Numbered from the stretch's first letter, positions 8,844 to 17,057 are shown. The stretch: 64,000 nucleotides of DNA from Ruminococcus sp. (GCA_013911065.1 JACERV010000002.1:62001-126000); one strand, 5' to 3'. Notes: generated from the letters alone by a model not told the origin. Made by a program: numbers and translations.

Positions 8844-9461
8844 TTAATACCGCTTATACAACTCGGATTTTTTTAGCCCGTTGTTCTTCGCTTGTAACCG
8901 CCAGCCCATATGAGCGGCCTGAATATACAAGAAGCGGGGGAAGTTGGGGGCAATGGTAATGTTCTCGGCAGAACGCCTTTGCAAAATGGTATCTGCCAGT
9001 ACATCCATTGTTTTCCCAAGCCGAGTCAGCGGTCCTTTCCCAATTGGTGCACTTTGCATCATGCCCCCGGCCCCAACGCCGATGCCCTGTCCCCACGTCA
9101 GGCCGGCTTCCTGGGTGAAATACTGCATCATCTCCAAAGCCAGAGCGTTTTGGCAGCCATCGTAAAATCCGTTGTTCACAAGAGCATATACCTTTGCCTC
9201 TGGCGCAGCCTGTGCAACAGAGGGGCAAGCTTGCTCCAATTGGCGCAGCAGATTGGCCGGAATGCCATCCACATACAATGGAAAGGCAAATACGAGGGCG
9301 CTGCACCCACCCACAGCACGAAGTAGTTCCTCTCCGTCTCCGGACGCACTATCGTGCCATATGATTTCAGTGTCGTGCAAGCACTTTTCGAGCGCCTGCA
9401 AAAGAGTTCTGCTTGCGCTGTCTCCGCGCTTGGGGCTTGCGTTTATCAGAGCGATCTTCAT
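8844..9461 (-). CDS. flavodoxin-fold NAD(P)H-dependent oxidoreductase
   Basis: A 205-residue protein with the N-terminal beta-strand and phosphate loop of the flavodoxin/NADPH-FMN reductase fold (IALINASPKRGDSASR), followed by the strand SALVFAFPLYVDGIPANLLR typical of FMN-binding reductases. Likely a soluble FMN enzyme reducing quinones or other small acceptors; substrate unknown. Its ATG overlaps the previous gene's TGA by 4 bp (ATGA), so the two are translationally coupled. Codon use is more GC rich than that of neighbouring genes. Confidence 0.75.
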   Translation of the reverse strand: MKIALINASPKRGDSASRTLLQALEKCLHDTEIIWHDSASGDGEELLRAVGGCSALVFAFPLYVDGIPANLLRQLEQACPSVAQAAPEAKVYALVNNGFYDGCQNALALEMMQYFTQEAGLTWGQGIGVGAGGMMQSAPIGKGPLTRLGKTMDVLADTILQRRSAENITIAPNFPRFLYIQAAHMGWRLQAKNNGLKKSELYKRY

Positions 9462-9964
9462 AAAAGCACCTCGCTGATGAGCACGTCATCTTCATGAAAG
9501 CGCACAATCACTTTGGACGAGCCAAAGTTCAGCGCATTGGCCGCAGCCAGCTTTTGTGCGGTTTCTTTTTGAGCTGACTTGCCTGCGGTCTGGTAGAAGT
9601 GGTATGTTAACGCAGGGGACGACGCAAAACGCTGCATATGGTGCATTTCTCCGTTGATGATGCGGAAGAAGGGCAGCATATAGCCAATGCTGCGGTCCAG
9701 CACTGCTTTTACATCTGGCGAAAGGCCGCCGAATGTCAACTTGCTGATGATGATTACCTCATCCTGCCGGGGCATCATATCACAAAACTCCCGCGCCCGA
9801 TCAGTGACCACGCACTGGCCAGGTGTCTTAATCCAACATCCAAAGCAGCCCACACAGTGTCGTACTGCGGGATACGCGTAAAACACGGTTGTGTCCTTAT
9901 CATATGTATATAATTTATCCGCCATTTGGGGCGGAAGATCATGCAAAATCAGCCTTTTAACCAT
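9458..9964 (-). CDS. flavodoxin family / iron-sulfur-flavoprotein-like reductase
   Basis: 168 residues related to NADPH-dependent FMN reductases. It shows CVGCFGCWIKTPGQC near residues 38-52, the segment found in MdaB/Isf-like proteins, followed by the DEVIIISKLTFGGLSPDVKAVLDR strand-loop that contacts FMN. The usual glycine-rich N-terminal phosphate loop is poorly conserved (LILHDLPPQM), so it may need its partner to bind flavin. It starts after CAGGAGGG and overlaps the next reductase gene; a heterodimer is a reasonable guess. Confidence 0.72.
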   Translation of the reverse strand: MVKRLILHDLPPQMADKLYTYDKDTTVFYAYPAVRHCVGCFGCWIKTPGQCVVTDRAREFCDMMPRQDEVIIISKLTFGGLSPDVKAVLDRSIGYMLPFFRIINGEMHHMQRFASSPALTYHFYQTAGKSAQKETAQKLAAANALNFGSSKVIVRFHEDDVLISEVLL

Positions 9965-10112
9965 ATACCCTCCTGTTTTCTTTGAGCTTTCCTTAAATAG
10001 CTCATGCCAATGTCTAATCTTTTTTGAAAGACAAAAGTTGTTTTTTGCTCCATATTATATTTCTTTCATAAATTCCGATTTATACAATTATAGCAGAGGC
10101 AGGGTTAAAAAT

Positions 10113-10151
10113 GAAGCATTGTATATCTATTATTACAATATACAATGCTTC
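10113..10151 (-). terminator. hairpin with T-rich tail, likely terminator
   Basis: GAAGCATTGTATAT (10113-10126) pairs perfectly with ATATACAATGCTTC (10138-10151). On the minus strand it is followed by ATTTTTAACC. It lies 60 bp beyond another hairpin at 10181-10216, giving a tandem stop after the sugar operon. The rest of 9965-10234 holds no gene. Confidence 0.6.
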
Positions 10152-10180
10152 AAGATATAAATAACTTTGTTTACAATCTA

Positions 10181-10216
10181 AAGCGGATGATAGCTGCTAA
10201 TTACTATCATCCGCTT
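10181..10216 (-). terminator. first hairpin downstream of the sugar ABC operon
   Basis: AAGCGGATGATAG (10181-10193) and CTATCATCCGCTT (10204-10216) form a perfect 13-bp stem with a 10-nt loop. It is just after the stop of the distal hxlB-like gene. The T-tract is weak, so it may stabilise the 3' end or act together with the next hairpin. Confidence 0.6.
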
Positions 10217-10234
10217 ATTTTAACTTATTTCTAT

Positions 10235-10810
10235 CTATTCTAAATTTGCATGATACTCCCACAAGCTGCTAATATCAATCTTCTTCTCCTCAATCATCAT
10301 CATCGCTGTTGTGTCTCCAAACAGCAGCAGCGACTGCTCAAACAGGGAGGTCATAGGCTGGCCGGAATGGATTTCATCTCCCATTTTTGCCCGGCTCTCA
10401 ACGGGAATCCGCACAAACAAATCTGCAACATTTTTTAGAGAACTGTTGGGATTGCTTCCTATATGAATTACCTTTGCACCAATTGCTTTTGCTTTCTTGG
10501 CAATTCCTGCGGGATACAGTGTCTCTCCGCTTCCCGAGCCTACAATCAGGACATCCTTCTGCGTAATGGCAGGCTCTGTTATCTGCCCTACCACAACCGA
10601 ATGTATACCAAGGTGGGCATATCGTTTTGCAATGGCTTCCAGTGACAACAATACTCTGCCCACCCCCACAAAAAATACCTTTTCTGCACCTGCAACCATC
10701 TCCAGATAAGTCCGTACTTTATCCGGTTCCACCGCATCCAAAGCTTTGCGGCACTCCTCAATTACAATATTCTTCATTTTTTCGTATTGCTGCTTATCCA
10801 ACGATTCCAC
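10235..10810 (-). CDS. SIS-domain sugar-phosphate isomerase, HxlB-like (distal copy)
   Basis: A 191-residue single SIS domain similar to 6-phospho-3-hexuloisomerase, which interconverts D-arabino-3-hexulose 6-phosphate and fructose 6-phosphate. The sugar-phosphate loop is seen as FFVGVGRVLLSLEAIAKRYAHLG and GSGSGETLYPAGIAKKA. The C-terminal FEQSLLLFGDTTAMMM matches HxlB. Translation appears to start at GTG (10810) after AGGAAG. It is the last gene of the ABC operon. A second homologue is the second gene of the same operon, yet no HxlA synthase is in the window, so the substrate may differ from the RuMP intermediate. Confidence 0.75.
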   Translation of the reverse strand: MESLDKQQYEKMKNIVIEECRKALDAVEPDKVRTYLEMVAGAEKVFFVGVGRVLLSLEAIAKRYAHLGIHSVVVGQITEPAITQKDVLIVGSGSGETLYPAGIAKKAKAIGAKVIHIGSNPNSSLKNVADLFVRIPVESRAKMGDEIHSGQPMTSLFEQSLLLFGDTTAMMMIEEKKIDISSLWEYHANLE

Positions 10811-10856
10811 CTGCTTCCTGCAAACATACTTCTATTTCCGCCCCGGTCAGGGCTCT

Positions 10857-11819
10857 TTAACTGATCTTACTCAATCTTTGGGTTCTTCTCTTATCCAGAG
10901 CAAAATTAATAATAAGAACGCCGATTAACGCAATACCCCAGATTAAATCTCTGTAGTAATTGCTGATGCCTGGAAACATATTTAAATAAGAAGACATCAT
11001 CTGTAAGATCACAACTGCAATTGCAATACCCGGGATAGTTCCAAATCCTCCATTTGGATTTACGCCGCCTAATACTGCGATCAAAATACTCTGCATCGTA
11101 TAACTGCTTCCAAAATCCGCTTTTGCAGAATTGATCCGCGCCAGACTCAGCAGACCTGCCACCGCAGACAACAAACCTGAAAGCATATAAGTACGCACCA
11201 GTACTGCATTACAATGAATGCCGGCAAACCTTGCCGCCCGCTCATTTGTACCTACAAGATAAACCCGGGTGCCAAACTTCGTCCTGCTCATAATAAAGGT
11301 AACTGCAAGAATCAAAAGAAGGAATACAACGAATGAAAGAGGGATATATCCTAACAAGGCCGTTGTGGCGAAGGATGTATACGCTTCCGGAATCCCGCTG
11401 ACCGTACTTCCCTTGGAGGCAAGAATTGCAATACCCATAAACAATTGGTAAGTCCCCAAAGTAGCCAGCATAGCAGGTATTCTCAGGTAGGATACCAAAA
11501 ACCCGTTGAAGCTTCCGCAAATAATTCCAACTACCAGCCCGACAAGTATTGCAAGAGGCACATTTCCCCCATCCTGCATTGTAATACCCGCCAGAATACC
11601 GCATAAGTTGGCGATATAAACCGTTGACAAGTCGATTCCGCCTGAAATCATACAGATACCAACGCCAATTGACATCAATCCATATTCTGAGAGCTGCTTT
11701 GCCATGGTCTGGAAGTTTCCGATTTTAATAAATGCCGTCGGTTTGGTTACACAGGCTATTATAATAAAAGCAACAAGTATTATTAGTAATCTTTTGATAT
11801 TACTGTCCATCTTTTTCAT
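10857..11819 (-). CDS. ribose-type ABC transporter permease
   Basis: A 320-residue BPD_transp_2 family (RbsC-like) membrane permease with about 8-10 helices. The signature region near GNFQTMAKQLSEYGLMSIGVGICMIS and the cytoplasmic loop with GTNERAARFAGI are typical of RbsC/YtfT/YjfF subunits. It is one of two different permeases in the operon, so the channel is likely a heterodimer as in the galactofuranose and autoinducer-2 importers. Only 2 bp separate it from the upstream permease gene. Confidence 0.88.
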   Translation of the reverse strand: MKKMDSNIKRLLIILVAFIIIACVTKPTAFIKIGNFQTMAKQLSEYGLMSIGVGICMISGGIDLSTVYIANLCGILAGITMQDGGNVPLAILVGLVVGIICGSFNGFLVSYLRIPAMLATLGTYQLFMGIAILASKGSTVSGIPEAYTSFATTALLGYIPLSFVVFLLLILAVTFIMSRTKFGTRVYLVGTNERAARFAGIHCNAVLVRTYMLSGLLSAVAGLLSLARINSAKADFGSSYTMQSILIAVLGGVNPNGGFGTIPGIAIAVVILQMMSSYLNMFPGISNYYRDLIWGIALIGVLIINFALDKRRTQRLSKIS

Positions 11820-11821
11820 AA

Positions 11822-12844
11822 TTATGCTGCCTCCTTCTTTAACCTGGTCTTTACTTTAACTCCCGCATGGCTTTGTATTGCAGAGATTGCAGTACCTATA
11901 ATAATAATTGCTCCGATAAACACTCTCTGCCAGTATACTGAGATTCCAAGAAGTATGAGGCTGTTGGATACCATCGTCAAAAGCAGCGTACCTAAAAGAC
12001 ATCCTTTTAGTGTACCGATACCTCCTGTCATTCTGGTTCCTCCCAGGATAATTGCCGCAATAACAATCATCTCGCCTCCTGCGTACTCAGTAGGCAGGTA
12101 TCTCATAGACATCACTGCATAGCACAGTCCGGCAACAGCCGCAACGCCTCCATTTACAACAAAAATGCCAAAGCGGATTCCTTTCACATTGAACCCTGCC
12201 CGTTCTGCGGATACTTCATCTCCTCCCACCGCATATACGCCGCGCCCCATTATCGTCTTGTTCAGTACAAGATAAGCGATAATGTAAAGAACAATCATAA
12301 TCAGAAATGTCATCGGCAAGGTAGACCCCAAACCAGTTTTTGCATTCTTAACTGTAAGCAGAGAGGCTTTTCCGAAGGCCGCCAGATTTTGCGGCAGGTC
12401 CATTCTTTCCGCTTCAAATGCTCCAAGCAGAATTCCGCTGAAAATAGAACTGGTTCCAAGGGTTACAATAAGGCTTGGAAACTTATATCTTACGATAATA
12501 ACTCCATTTAATGCCCCCATCAGACATCCAAACAGAATGCCGATAATAAATGTAATAATCCACGGTGCACCGCCAAGTCCCAGCCTGTTGGTCACAGTTA
12601 ATGCAAGATAACTGCTGAGCGCCGCAATCATAGGAAAGGACACATCAGGCCCTGTGCTGACAAATGCCAGAAGTGCGCAGATTGCATAAATGGATGGAAC
12701 AATCATGGAACGGAGTAAATCTACTATATTATTGTTTGCAAAAAACAGACCGGATCTGGCCTGAATTACCAGAGATAATACTATGATAATAAGAAATACA
12801 TAGAATTCCGTCTGTTTTACTGCCTTCTTAAAAAACTTATTCAT
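11822..12844 (-). CDS. ribose-type ABC transporter permease
   Basis: A 340-residue RbsC-like inner membrane permease. It has the family GRGVYAVGGDEVSAERAGFNVK segment (coupling-helix region) and AGGEMIVIAAIILGGTRMTGGIGT, the conserved glycine-rich stretch near the C-terminus. It ends in a basic cytoplasmic tail (HAGVKVKTRLKKEAA). It lies directly between the ATPase and the second permease and starts after AAGGGGGG. Sugar specificity cannot be deduced from it. Confidence 0.88.
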   Translation of the reverse strand: MNKFFKKAVKQTEFYVFLIIIVLSLVIQARSGLFFANNNIVDLLRSMIVPSIYAICALLAFVSTGPDVSFPMIAALSSYLALTVTNRLGLGGAPWIITFIIGILFGCLMGALNGVIIVRYKFPSLIVTLGTSSIFSGILLGAFEAERMDLPQNLAAFGKASLLTVKNAKTGLGSTLPMTFLIMIVLYIIAYLVLNKTIMGRGVYAVGGDEVSAERAGFNVKGIRFGIFVVNGGVAAVAGLCYAVMSMRYLPTEYAGGEMIVIAAIILGGTRMTGGIGTLKGCLLGTLLLTMVSNSLILLGISVYWQRVFIGAIIIIGTAISAIQSHAGVKVKTRLKKEAA

Positions 12845-12861
12845 CTGTAATTCCCCCCTTC

Positions 12862-14355
12862 CTATACCGTTGCCTGCGCAAGTGTCGCTGTATCCAATTC
12901 TTTTGCAGATAAGCGCCCTGTCACTCTGCCCGCCTGCATAACCAATGCCCGGTCACATGTGGCGATGACTTCTGAAGCATCATCAGAAACAACAATGATT
13001 GCCATACCTTCAGCTGCCAGTTCCCGCAGGAGCTTGTGTATATCATACTTAGCTCCGATATCCACTCCAACGGTAGGCCCATTCAGGATAAGTACTTTCG
13101 GATGGTTTGCAAGCCATCTTCCCAGAACCACTTTCTGCTGATTTCCGCCTGAAAGCGTCTGTACCGGGAATTCATGGTTCTTCGTTGCCACTCCGATATC
13201 CTTCACCCATTTTGCCGACTCTTCCACAACCTTTTTGCTGCTTAAAATACCCATCTTATTTCCCAGCTTATCCATCCTGCTTACCGTTATATTCCGGATA
13301 ATGGACTGAGGCAGGAAAAGTCCCTCTGTCAGACGGTCTTCAGGAACCAGGGCAATCCCTAATTTCTGAGCCACAGATACATTCTTAATATGCACTTCTT
13401 TTCCTTCTACAAGAATCTGCCCGCCTGTTGGCTGCAGCAATCCAAAAAGTGACAGTGACAGTTCCGTACGCCCGGAACCAAGCTGTCCGGTAACTCCCAG
13501 AATTTCCCCCTGATGCAGTTCAAAACTTACATCTTCAAATCCAGGCGCCGTAAGGTTTCGCGCTTCCAGAACCACGTCTCCATACTTCTCTTCGTTAACT
13601 TCCTTTACAACCTGTGTATCAAAATGCCGTCCGGTCATATAATGTGCAAACTTCTCCTCTGTCATTTCTTCCATAGGGCAGCTAATGACATTCTGACCGT
13701 TTCTTAAGATCGTAATACTGTCGGATATCTCAAACACTTCTTCCAGCTTATGAGATACAAATAAAATAGTAACCCCGTTTTCTTTCAAATCCGTAACAAT
13801 TTCAAATAGGCGGTCTACCTCTCGCTTTGTGAGCGCTGTCGTAGGCTCATCCATGATAATCAGCTTTGCATTGTCAAGAAGGGCTCTTGAAATGGCAATC
13901 AGCTGTTTATCAGCAACCGGAAGTGTTTCAACAAGAGCGTCCAGATCTACATCAAATTTAATTTTCTTTATTGCCTCTTCTGCGATTCTGCGGAACTCTT
14001 TTTTATTTACTAATTTCTTTTTATTTGCAAGCACCTGGTTAAACGCCAGATTCTCTATGACTGTCAGATTCGGGAAAATGGAAAAATCCTGATAGATAAC
14101 CTGGACTCCGGCCTTAATGGCCTCTGCGGGCGTCATAACAGGGTATCCTTTTCCATCTACTTCAATTGTACCTGCATCCGGTTTATAGAAACCAGATATG
14201 ACCTTGATGATTGTAGACTTTCCACAACCATTTTCCCCTGCCAGACAATGCGTTTCCCCCCGCCTGATTGTCAGGTCCACACCCCTGAGGGCATGAACAC
14301 CGCCGAATGATTTCTTAATTCCTTTTACACAAAGGATGTTCTCATTTTCCATCAT
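12862..14355 (-). CDS. sugar ABC transporter ATPase with two nucleotide-binding domains (RbsA/MglA type)
   Basis: A 497-residue duplicated ATPase. The first domain has Walker A GENGCGKST near residue 40, Walker B LIIMDEPT and a Q-loop. The second has a degenerate Walker A (GQLGSGRTELSL), as usual in RbsA/MglA, and an LSGGNQQKVVLGRWL signature. It powers import with the two permeases and the lipoprotein SBP. The start follows CAGGGTGAC, which is modest. A terminator hairpin separates it from the SBP gene upstream, which should lower its expression relative to the SBP. Confidence 0.92.
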   Translation of the reverse strand: MMENENILCVKGIKKSFGGVHALRGVDLTIRRGETHCLAGENGCGKSTIIKVISGFYKPDAGTIEVDGKGYPVMTPAEAIKAGVQVIYQDFSIFPNLTVIENLAFNQVLANKKKLVNKKEFRRIAEEAIKKIKFDVDLDALVETLPVADKQLIAISRALLDNAKLIIMDEPTTALTKREVDRLFEIVTDLKENGVTILFVSHKLEEVFEISDSITILRNGQNVISCPMEEMTEEKFAHYMTGRHFDTQVVKEVNEEKYGDVVLEARNLTAPGFEDVSFELHQGEILGVTGQLGSGRTELSLSLFGLLQPTGGQILVEGKEVHIKNVSVAQKLGIALVPEDRLTEGLFLPQSIIRNITVSRMDKLGNKMGILSSKKVVEESAKWVKDIGVATKNHEFPVQTLSGGNQQKVVLGRWLANHPKVLILNGPTVGVDIGAKYDIHKLLRELAAEGMAIIVVSDDASEVIATCDRALVMQAGRVTGRLSAKELDTATLAQATV

Positions 14356-14443
14356 GTCACCCTGCCTTTCTATTTCCTTCTGGGGCCGGGTAAGTAAAAT
14401 CCCACAGAAAGCTAAGAGGTGTTTTACTTACGTTGCCTCAGTT

Positions 14444-14483
14444 TGGAAAAAACCGCACATCTCACACGCATGTAAGATGTGCG
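14444..14483 (-). terminator. terminator-like hairpin between SBP and ATPase genes
   Basis: On the minus strand CGCACATCT and AGATGTGCG (arms 14475-14483 and 14454-14462) form a stem followed by GGTTTTTTCC. Partial termination here would favour binding protein over the membrane complex. Confidence 0.7.
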
Positions 14484-14494
14484 ATTCTTATTTT

Positions 14495-15604
14495 TTAGAA
14501 ATCATAATCATTGATATTGTCTTTTGTAATTGTAAGGTCAGCCTGTCCAATCAGACATCTGTTGTCGCCTTCAACCAACTGGAGGCTGTTGTATCCCTCG
14601 ATGCCAAGGTCAGTTCCCTCGCCAACTTCTTCTCCTGCAAGAATCATAGATGCTACTTTACACATAACATATCCTGAATCTTTCGGATCCCACAGTTTAA
14701 TTGTGGAAATTGTGCCTGACTCAACATAAGGCTTAAATTCGTTCGGTGTACCTACACCAACCACCTTTACATCCAGTCCTAATTCCTCTACAGCCTTGGC
14801 AATACCCGGGCAGTCTGTAGATGCAACCCCTGTAAATCCTTTAAGGTCAGGATTTGTTTTCAGGAGCTCTTTTGCTCTCTCGTAAGAAGTATCAATAGAT
14901 TCTTCTGACTCAGCAGATGGGATTGCTCCGCCATTGATCAGCTCCATATCCGGATATTCTTTTTGCTGCTGTTCGTACTGTGCATTTGCATACTCCATAT
15001 GAGTTGTAGATGTTGTATAAGCAACCATCATAGCATATTTTCCGGCTTCACCCATATCCTTTGCAAGGGCATCCATAATTGCAGCGCCAAAATCCTTTGC
15101 TGTAAATGCCTCTGTATCAAATAGTGTGTTTTTCTGGTTGGAAGCCTCATGAGTGATAACTACAATGCCCTGTTCCATGGCATTTTTCAGAGATGCTTCG
15201 ATTGCACCCGGATCAATCGGCACAACGCAGAGAGCATCCACACCCTGGTTAATTAGGTCATCAATAACCTGTACCTGAGAAGCAGCATCTGCATTAGCCG
15301 GCCCTTTTTGGATCACGTTAATGCCTGTCTCTTCTCCGAACTCATTCACGCCGATTTCCATACGTTTGAACCAGTTTGCCGTGTTGTCTTTTGTAACAAC
15401 AGCGATTGTCCACTCTGACTTGTCTTTGTCTGATTTATAATTTGCAATATCAAACAAATCCCCGCCCTTGTTGTCCTCAGAAGCAGACTCGTTTGTGTCT
15501 TTCTTCTCAGTAGATGTGGTGGTTTTTTCACTGCTGCAGGCTGCCAATGAAAATGTCATAGCTGCCACTGCCATGATTGCGATAAATTTTTTTAGATTTT
15601 TCAT
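14495..15604 (-). CDS. sugar-binding lipoprotein of ribose-type ABC transporter
   Basis: A 369-residue periplasmic-binding-protein-like lipoprotein (Peripla_BP_4 class). Signal peptide with lipobox SLAAC (Cys at about residue 22), then an acidic Ser/Thr-rich linker, then the two-lobe fold beginning WTIAVVTKDNTANWFKRMEIG. The stretch VIDDLINQGVDALCVVPIDPGAIEASL is typical of ribose/autoinducer-2 binding proteins. It starts after AAAAGGAGG. It delivers ligand to the RbsA/RbsC-like complex encoded downstream. Lipid anchoring outside the single membrane is expected for a Gram-positive cell. Confidence 0.92.
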   Translation of the reverse strand: MKNLKKFIAIMAVAAMTFSLAACSSEKTTTSTEKKDTNESASEDNKGGDLFDIANYKSDKDKSEWTIAVVTKDNTANWFKRMEIGVNEFGEETGINVIQKGPANADAASQVQVIDDLINQGVDALCVVPIDPGAIEASLKNAMEQGIVVITHEASNQKNTLFDTEAFTAKDFGAAIMDALAKDMGEAGKYAMMVAYTTSTTHMEYANAQYEQQQKEYPDMELINGGAIPSAESEESIDTSYERAKELLKTNPDLKGFTGVASTDCPGIAKAVEELGLDVKVVGVGTPNEFKPYVESGTISTIKLWDPKDSGYVMCKVASMILAGEEVGEGTDLGIEGYNSLQLVEGDNRCLIGQADLTITKDNINDYDF

Positions 15605-15638
15605 AATTTTTCCTCCTTTTGAAATTTATATTATCGCT

Positions 15639-15838
15639 CCATGCCTCTTGCATGGCCCATTATGGGTTATTTATGCTGCAGACCTTATTCAGCTGCTGTT
15701 TAGACCGTGCCGTGCATCCCGCTGCACGGCATCGGAGCCATTAAAGTATCGGCTTCAGGACATCCAGCCTCTCGCCCCAGGCGACTCAAATGGGCTGGAT
15801 GTCGTTACAGTGCGCACCCGCAGGGTGTAAACTGTAAC
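15639..15838 (-). other. intercistronic region with four tandem stable hairpins
   Basis: The 235-bp gap between the upstream hxlB-like gene and the SBP gene has no ORF. On the minus strand it reads four hairpins in order: 15838-15804 (GTTACAG/CTGTAAC enclosing CACCC/GGGTG), 15803-15759 (11-bp GACATCCAGCC/GGCTGGATGTC), 15730-15709 (8-bp GCCGTGCA/TGCACGGC) and 15655-15639 (CCATGC/GCATGG). It is visibly GC-richer than its surroundings and has no U-tract after any stem. An RNA processing or stabilising element, or a cis-regulatory leader of the SBP, is plausible; I cannot match it to a known riboswitch. Confidence 0.6.
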
Positions 15839-15839
15839 C

Positions 15840-16403
15840 TTATTCCACATTACGGTGTCTGCCTGTCATCTCTTCCTTGCTGACTCCTGTTTCCTCTTGT
15901 AACATCATTACTAAGATGTCATAAAAGATGAAAAGGGCCTGCTCAAACAGATTTCCCATCAACTGCTCTGATGGTATAAATTCACCTACCGCCTTATAAG
16001 CTGCTGCGGGCAGGTTTACTACCAAATCCGAAATCGGAATGATATAACCTGTGTTGGATGGTGTAATCAGCGCCAGTGTGGCCCCGTTATCTTTTGCCAT
16101 CTGTGCCACATAGTTCTCATGTCCTACATCGGCAGAGCCACAGGCACATATCATCAAATCGCCTGTCCCGATGGAAGGTGTTGTATCATCCCAAATCCAG
16201 TAAGACTTTTTTCCCAGGTGCATCAGCCTCATGGCAAATGCCTTAGTAGCAAGTCCTTCTCTTCCTGCTGCCAGCAGGAAAATACGCTCGCTTTTCTTTA
16301 TAAGTTCGAGAAGATCTCTGACATTAGAATCATCCATTCTGTCAAACACCGCTGTAAGTTCCTTTAATGCCGTCGTTGATAATTCTTTAAATCTGTCTTT
16401 CAT
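15840..16403 (-). CDS. SIS-domain sugar-phosphate isomerase, HxlB-like (proximal copy)
   Basis: 187 residues with one SIS domain, paralogous to the distal copy at 10235. Family features include FLLAAGREGLATKAFAMRLMHLGK, ICACGSADVGHENYV and a C-terminal GNLFEQALFIFYDILVMML. HxlB enzymes isomerise 3-hexulose 6-phosphate to fructose 6-phosphate. Several Ser/Thr phosphate-contact positions differ from the distal copy, so the two may use different substrates or form a hetero-oligomer; this is inference. Its ATG overlaps the rpiB-like stop by 4 bp (16400-16403). Confidence 0.75.
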   Translation of the reverse strand: MKDRFKELSTTALKELTAVFDRMDDSNVRDLLELIKKSERIFLLAAGREGLATKAFAMRLMHLGKKSYWIWDDTTPSIGTGDLMICACGSADVGHENYVAQMAKDNGATLALITPSNTGYIIPISDLVVNLPAAAYKAVGEFIPSEQLMGNLFEQALFIFYDILVMMLQEETGVSKEEMTGRHRNVE

Positions 16404-16885
16404 AGTCTTTCTTCTCCCCCACTTGAATATACGTTTTTTTCAAATTCAACTAATTCATCGTATTCTTTTTCCACAATCTTTGCCATTTCCGTAGTAAGCC
16501 CCGACATATGTTCCGCCTCAAGCCACGCATTCGCCATCTCAATTCCCATTTCATTGCCTATGATAAATCCGCCCATACACAGTACGTTTGTATTATTTAC
16601 TGTCTTTGCTCTTCTTGCCTGGTACAGGCTTTCACACAGCGCCGCGTAGACTCCTCTGTGTTTATTGCATATAATACTGACACCCATTCCGGTACCGCAT
16701 ATGGCAATACCTCTTTCATACTCTTTACTCTGTACTCCCCGTGCTACATTCGCCGCTACTTCCTGAAAAAGTACGGGACTATCCGGATCAATATCCGTAA
16801 TCTCATAACCCTTTTTTAATAAATTTTCTTTTATTGCATTTTTCAAATCAAACCCTGCCGGGTCCGCTCCCATGATAATCTTCAT
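16400..16885 (-). CDS. divergent RpiB/LacAB-family sugar-phosphate isomerase
   Basis: First gene of the sugar ABC operon. The RpiB fold is clear: MKIIMGADPAGFDLK at the start, ICGTGMGVSI with the catalytic Cys near residue 65, and NNTNVLCMGG. Compared with E. coli RpiB as I recall it, key residues are replaced. The ring-opening His (RQHNDTNV) is Val here (KTVNNTNV), the His after the N-terminal Asp is Pro (DPAGF), and the C-terminal Arg/His phosphate clamp (GGRHQQR) is not conserved. So it is probably not ribose 5-phosphate isomerase. RpiB homologues also make erythrose 4-phosphate in tetritol pathways. The start at 16885 is preferred because ATGGAGGAAAG precedes it. Confidence 0.8.
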   Translation of the reverse strand: MKIIMGADPAGFDLKNAIKENLLKKGYEITDIDPDSPVLFQEVAANVARGVQSKEYERGIAICGTGMGVSIICNKHRGVYAALCESLYQARRAKTVNNTNVLCMGGFIIGNEMGIEMANAWLEAEHMSGLTTEMAKIVEKEYDELVEFEKNVYSSGGEERL

Positions 16886-17003
16886 CTTTCCTCCATCCTG
16901 AAAACTCACCCATTTCATGTAACCGCTTTATTTTATCAAATTTTTATCTTTAATAATAGCCGTATTTTCAAGCATTTTTCGTCATTAATCGACATTATTT
17001 TAC

Positions 17004-17057
17004 TGAAACCGGTTTCAACATATGATAAATATACATCCTCTCATTTCTATTTGTCAA
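17004..17057 (-). promoter_or_regulatory. promoter and LacI/cre-type operator of the rpiB-like sugar operon
   Basis: On the minus strand TTGACA (17052-17057), an 18-bp spacer and TATATT (17028-17033). About 10 bp downstream lies a perfect 14-bp palindrome TGAAACCGGTTTCA (17004-17017). This fits both the general LacI-family operator form and the CcpA cre consensus TGWAANCGNTNWCA. A protein bound there would block the start of transcription. Confidence 0.75.

Noticed and set aside
15605-15839. Known riboswitch class upstream of the SBP gene
   Set aside because: I could not align the conserved cores of common riboswitches to it, and no terminator or anti-terminator pair is visible.
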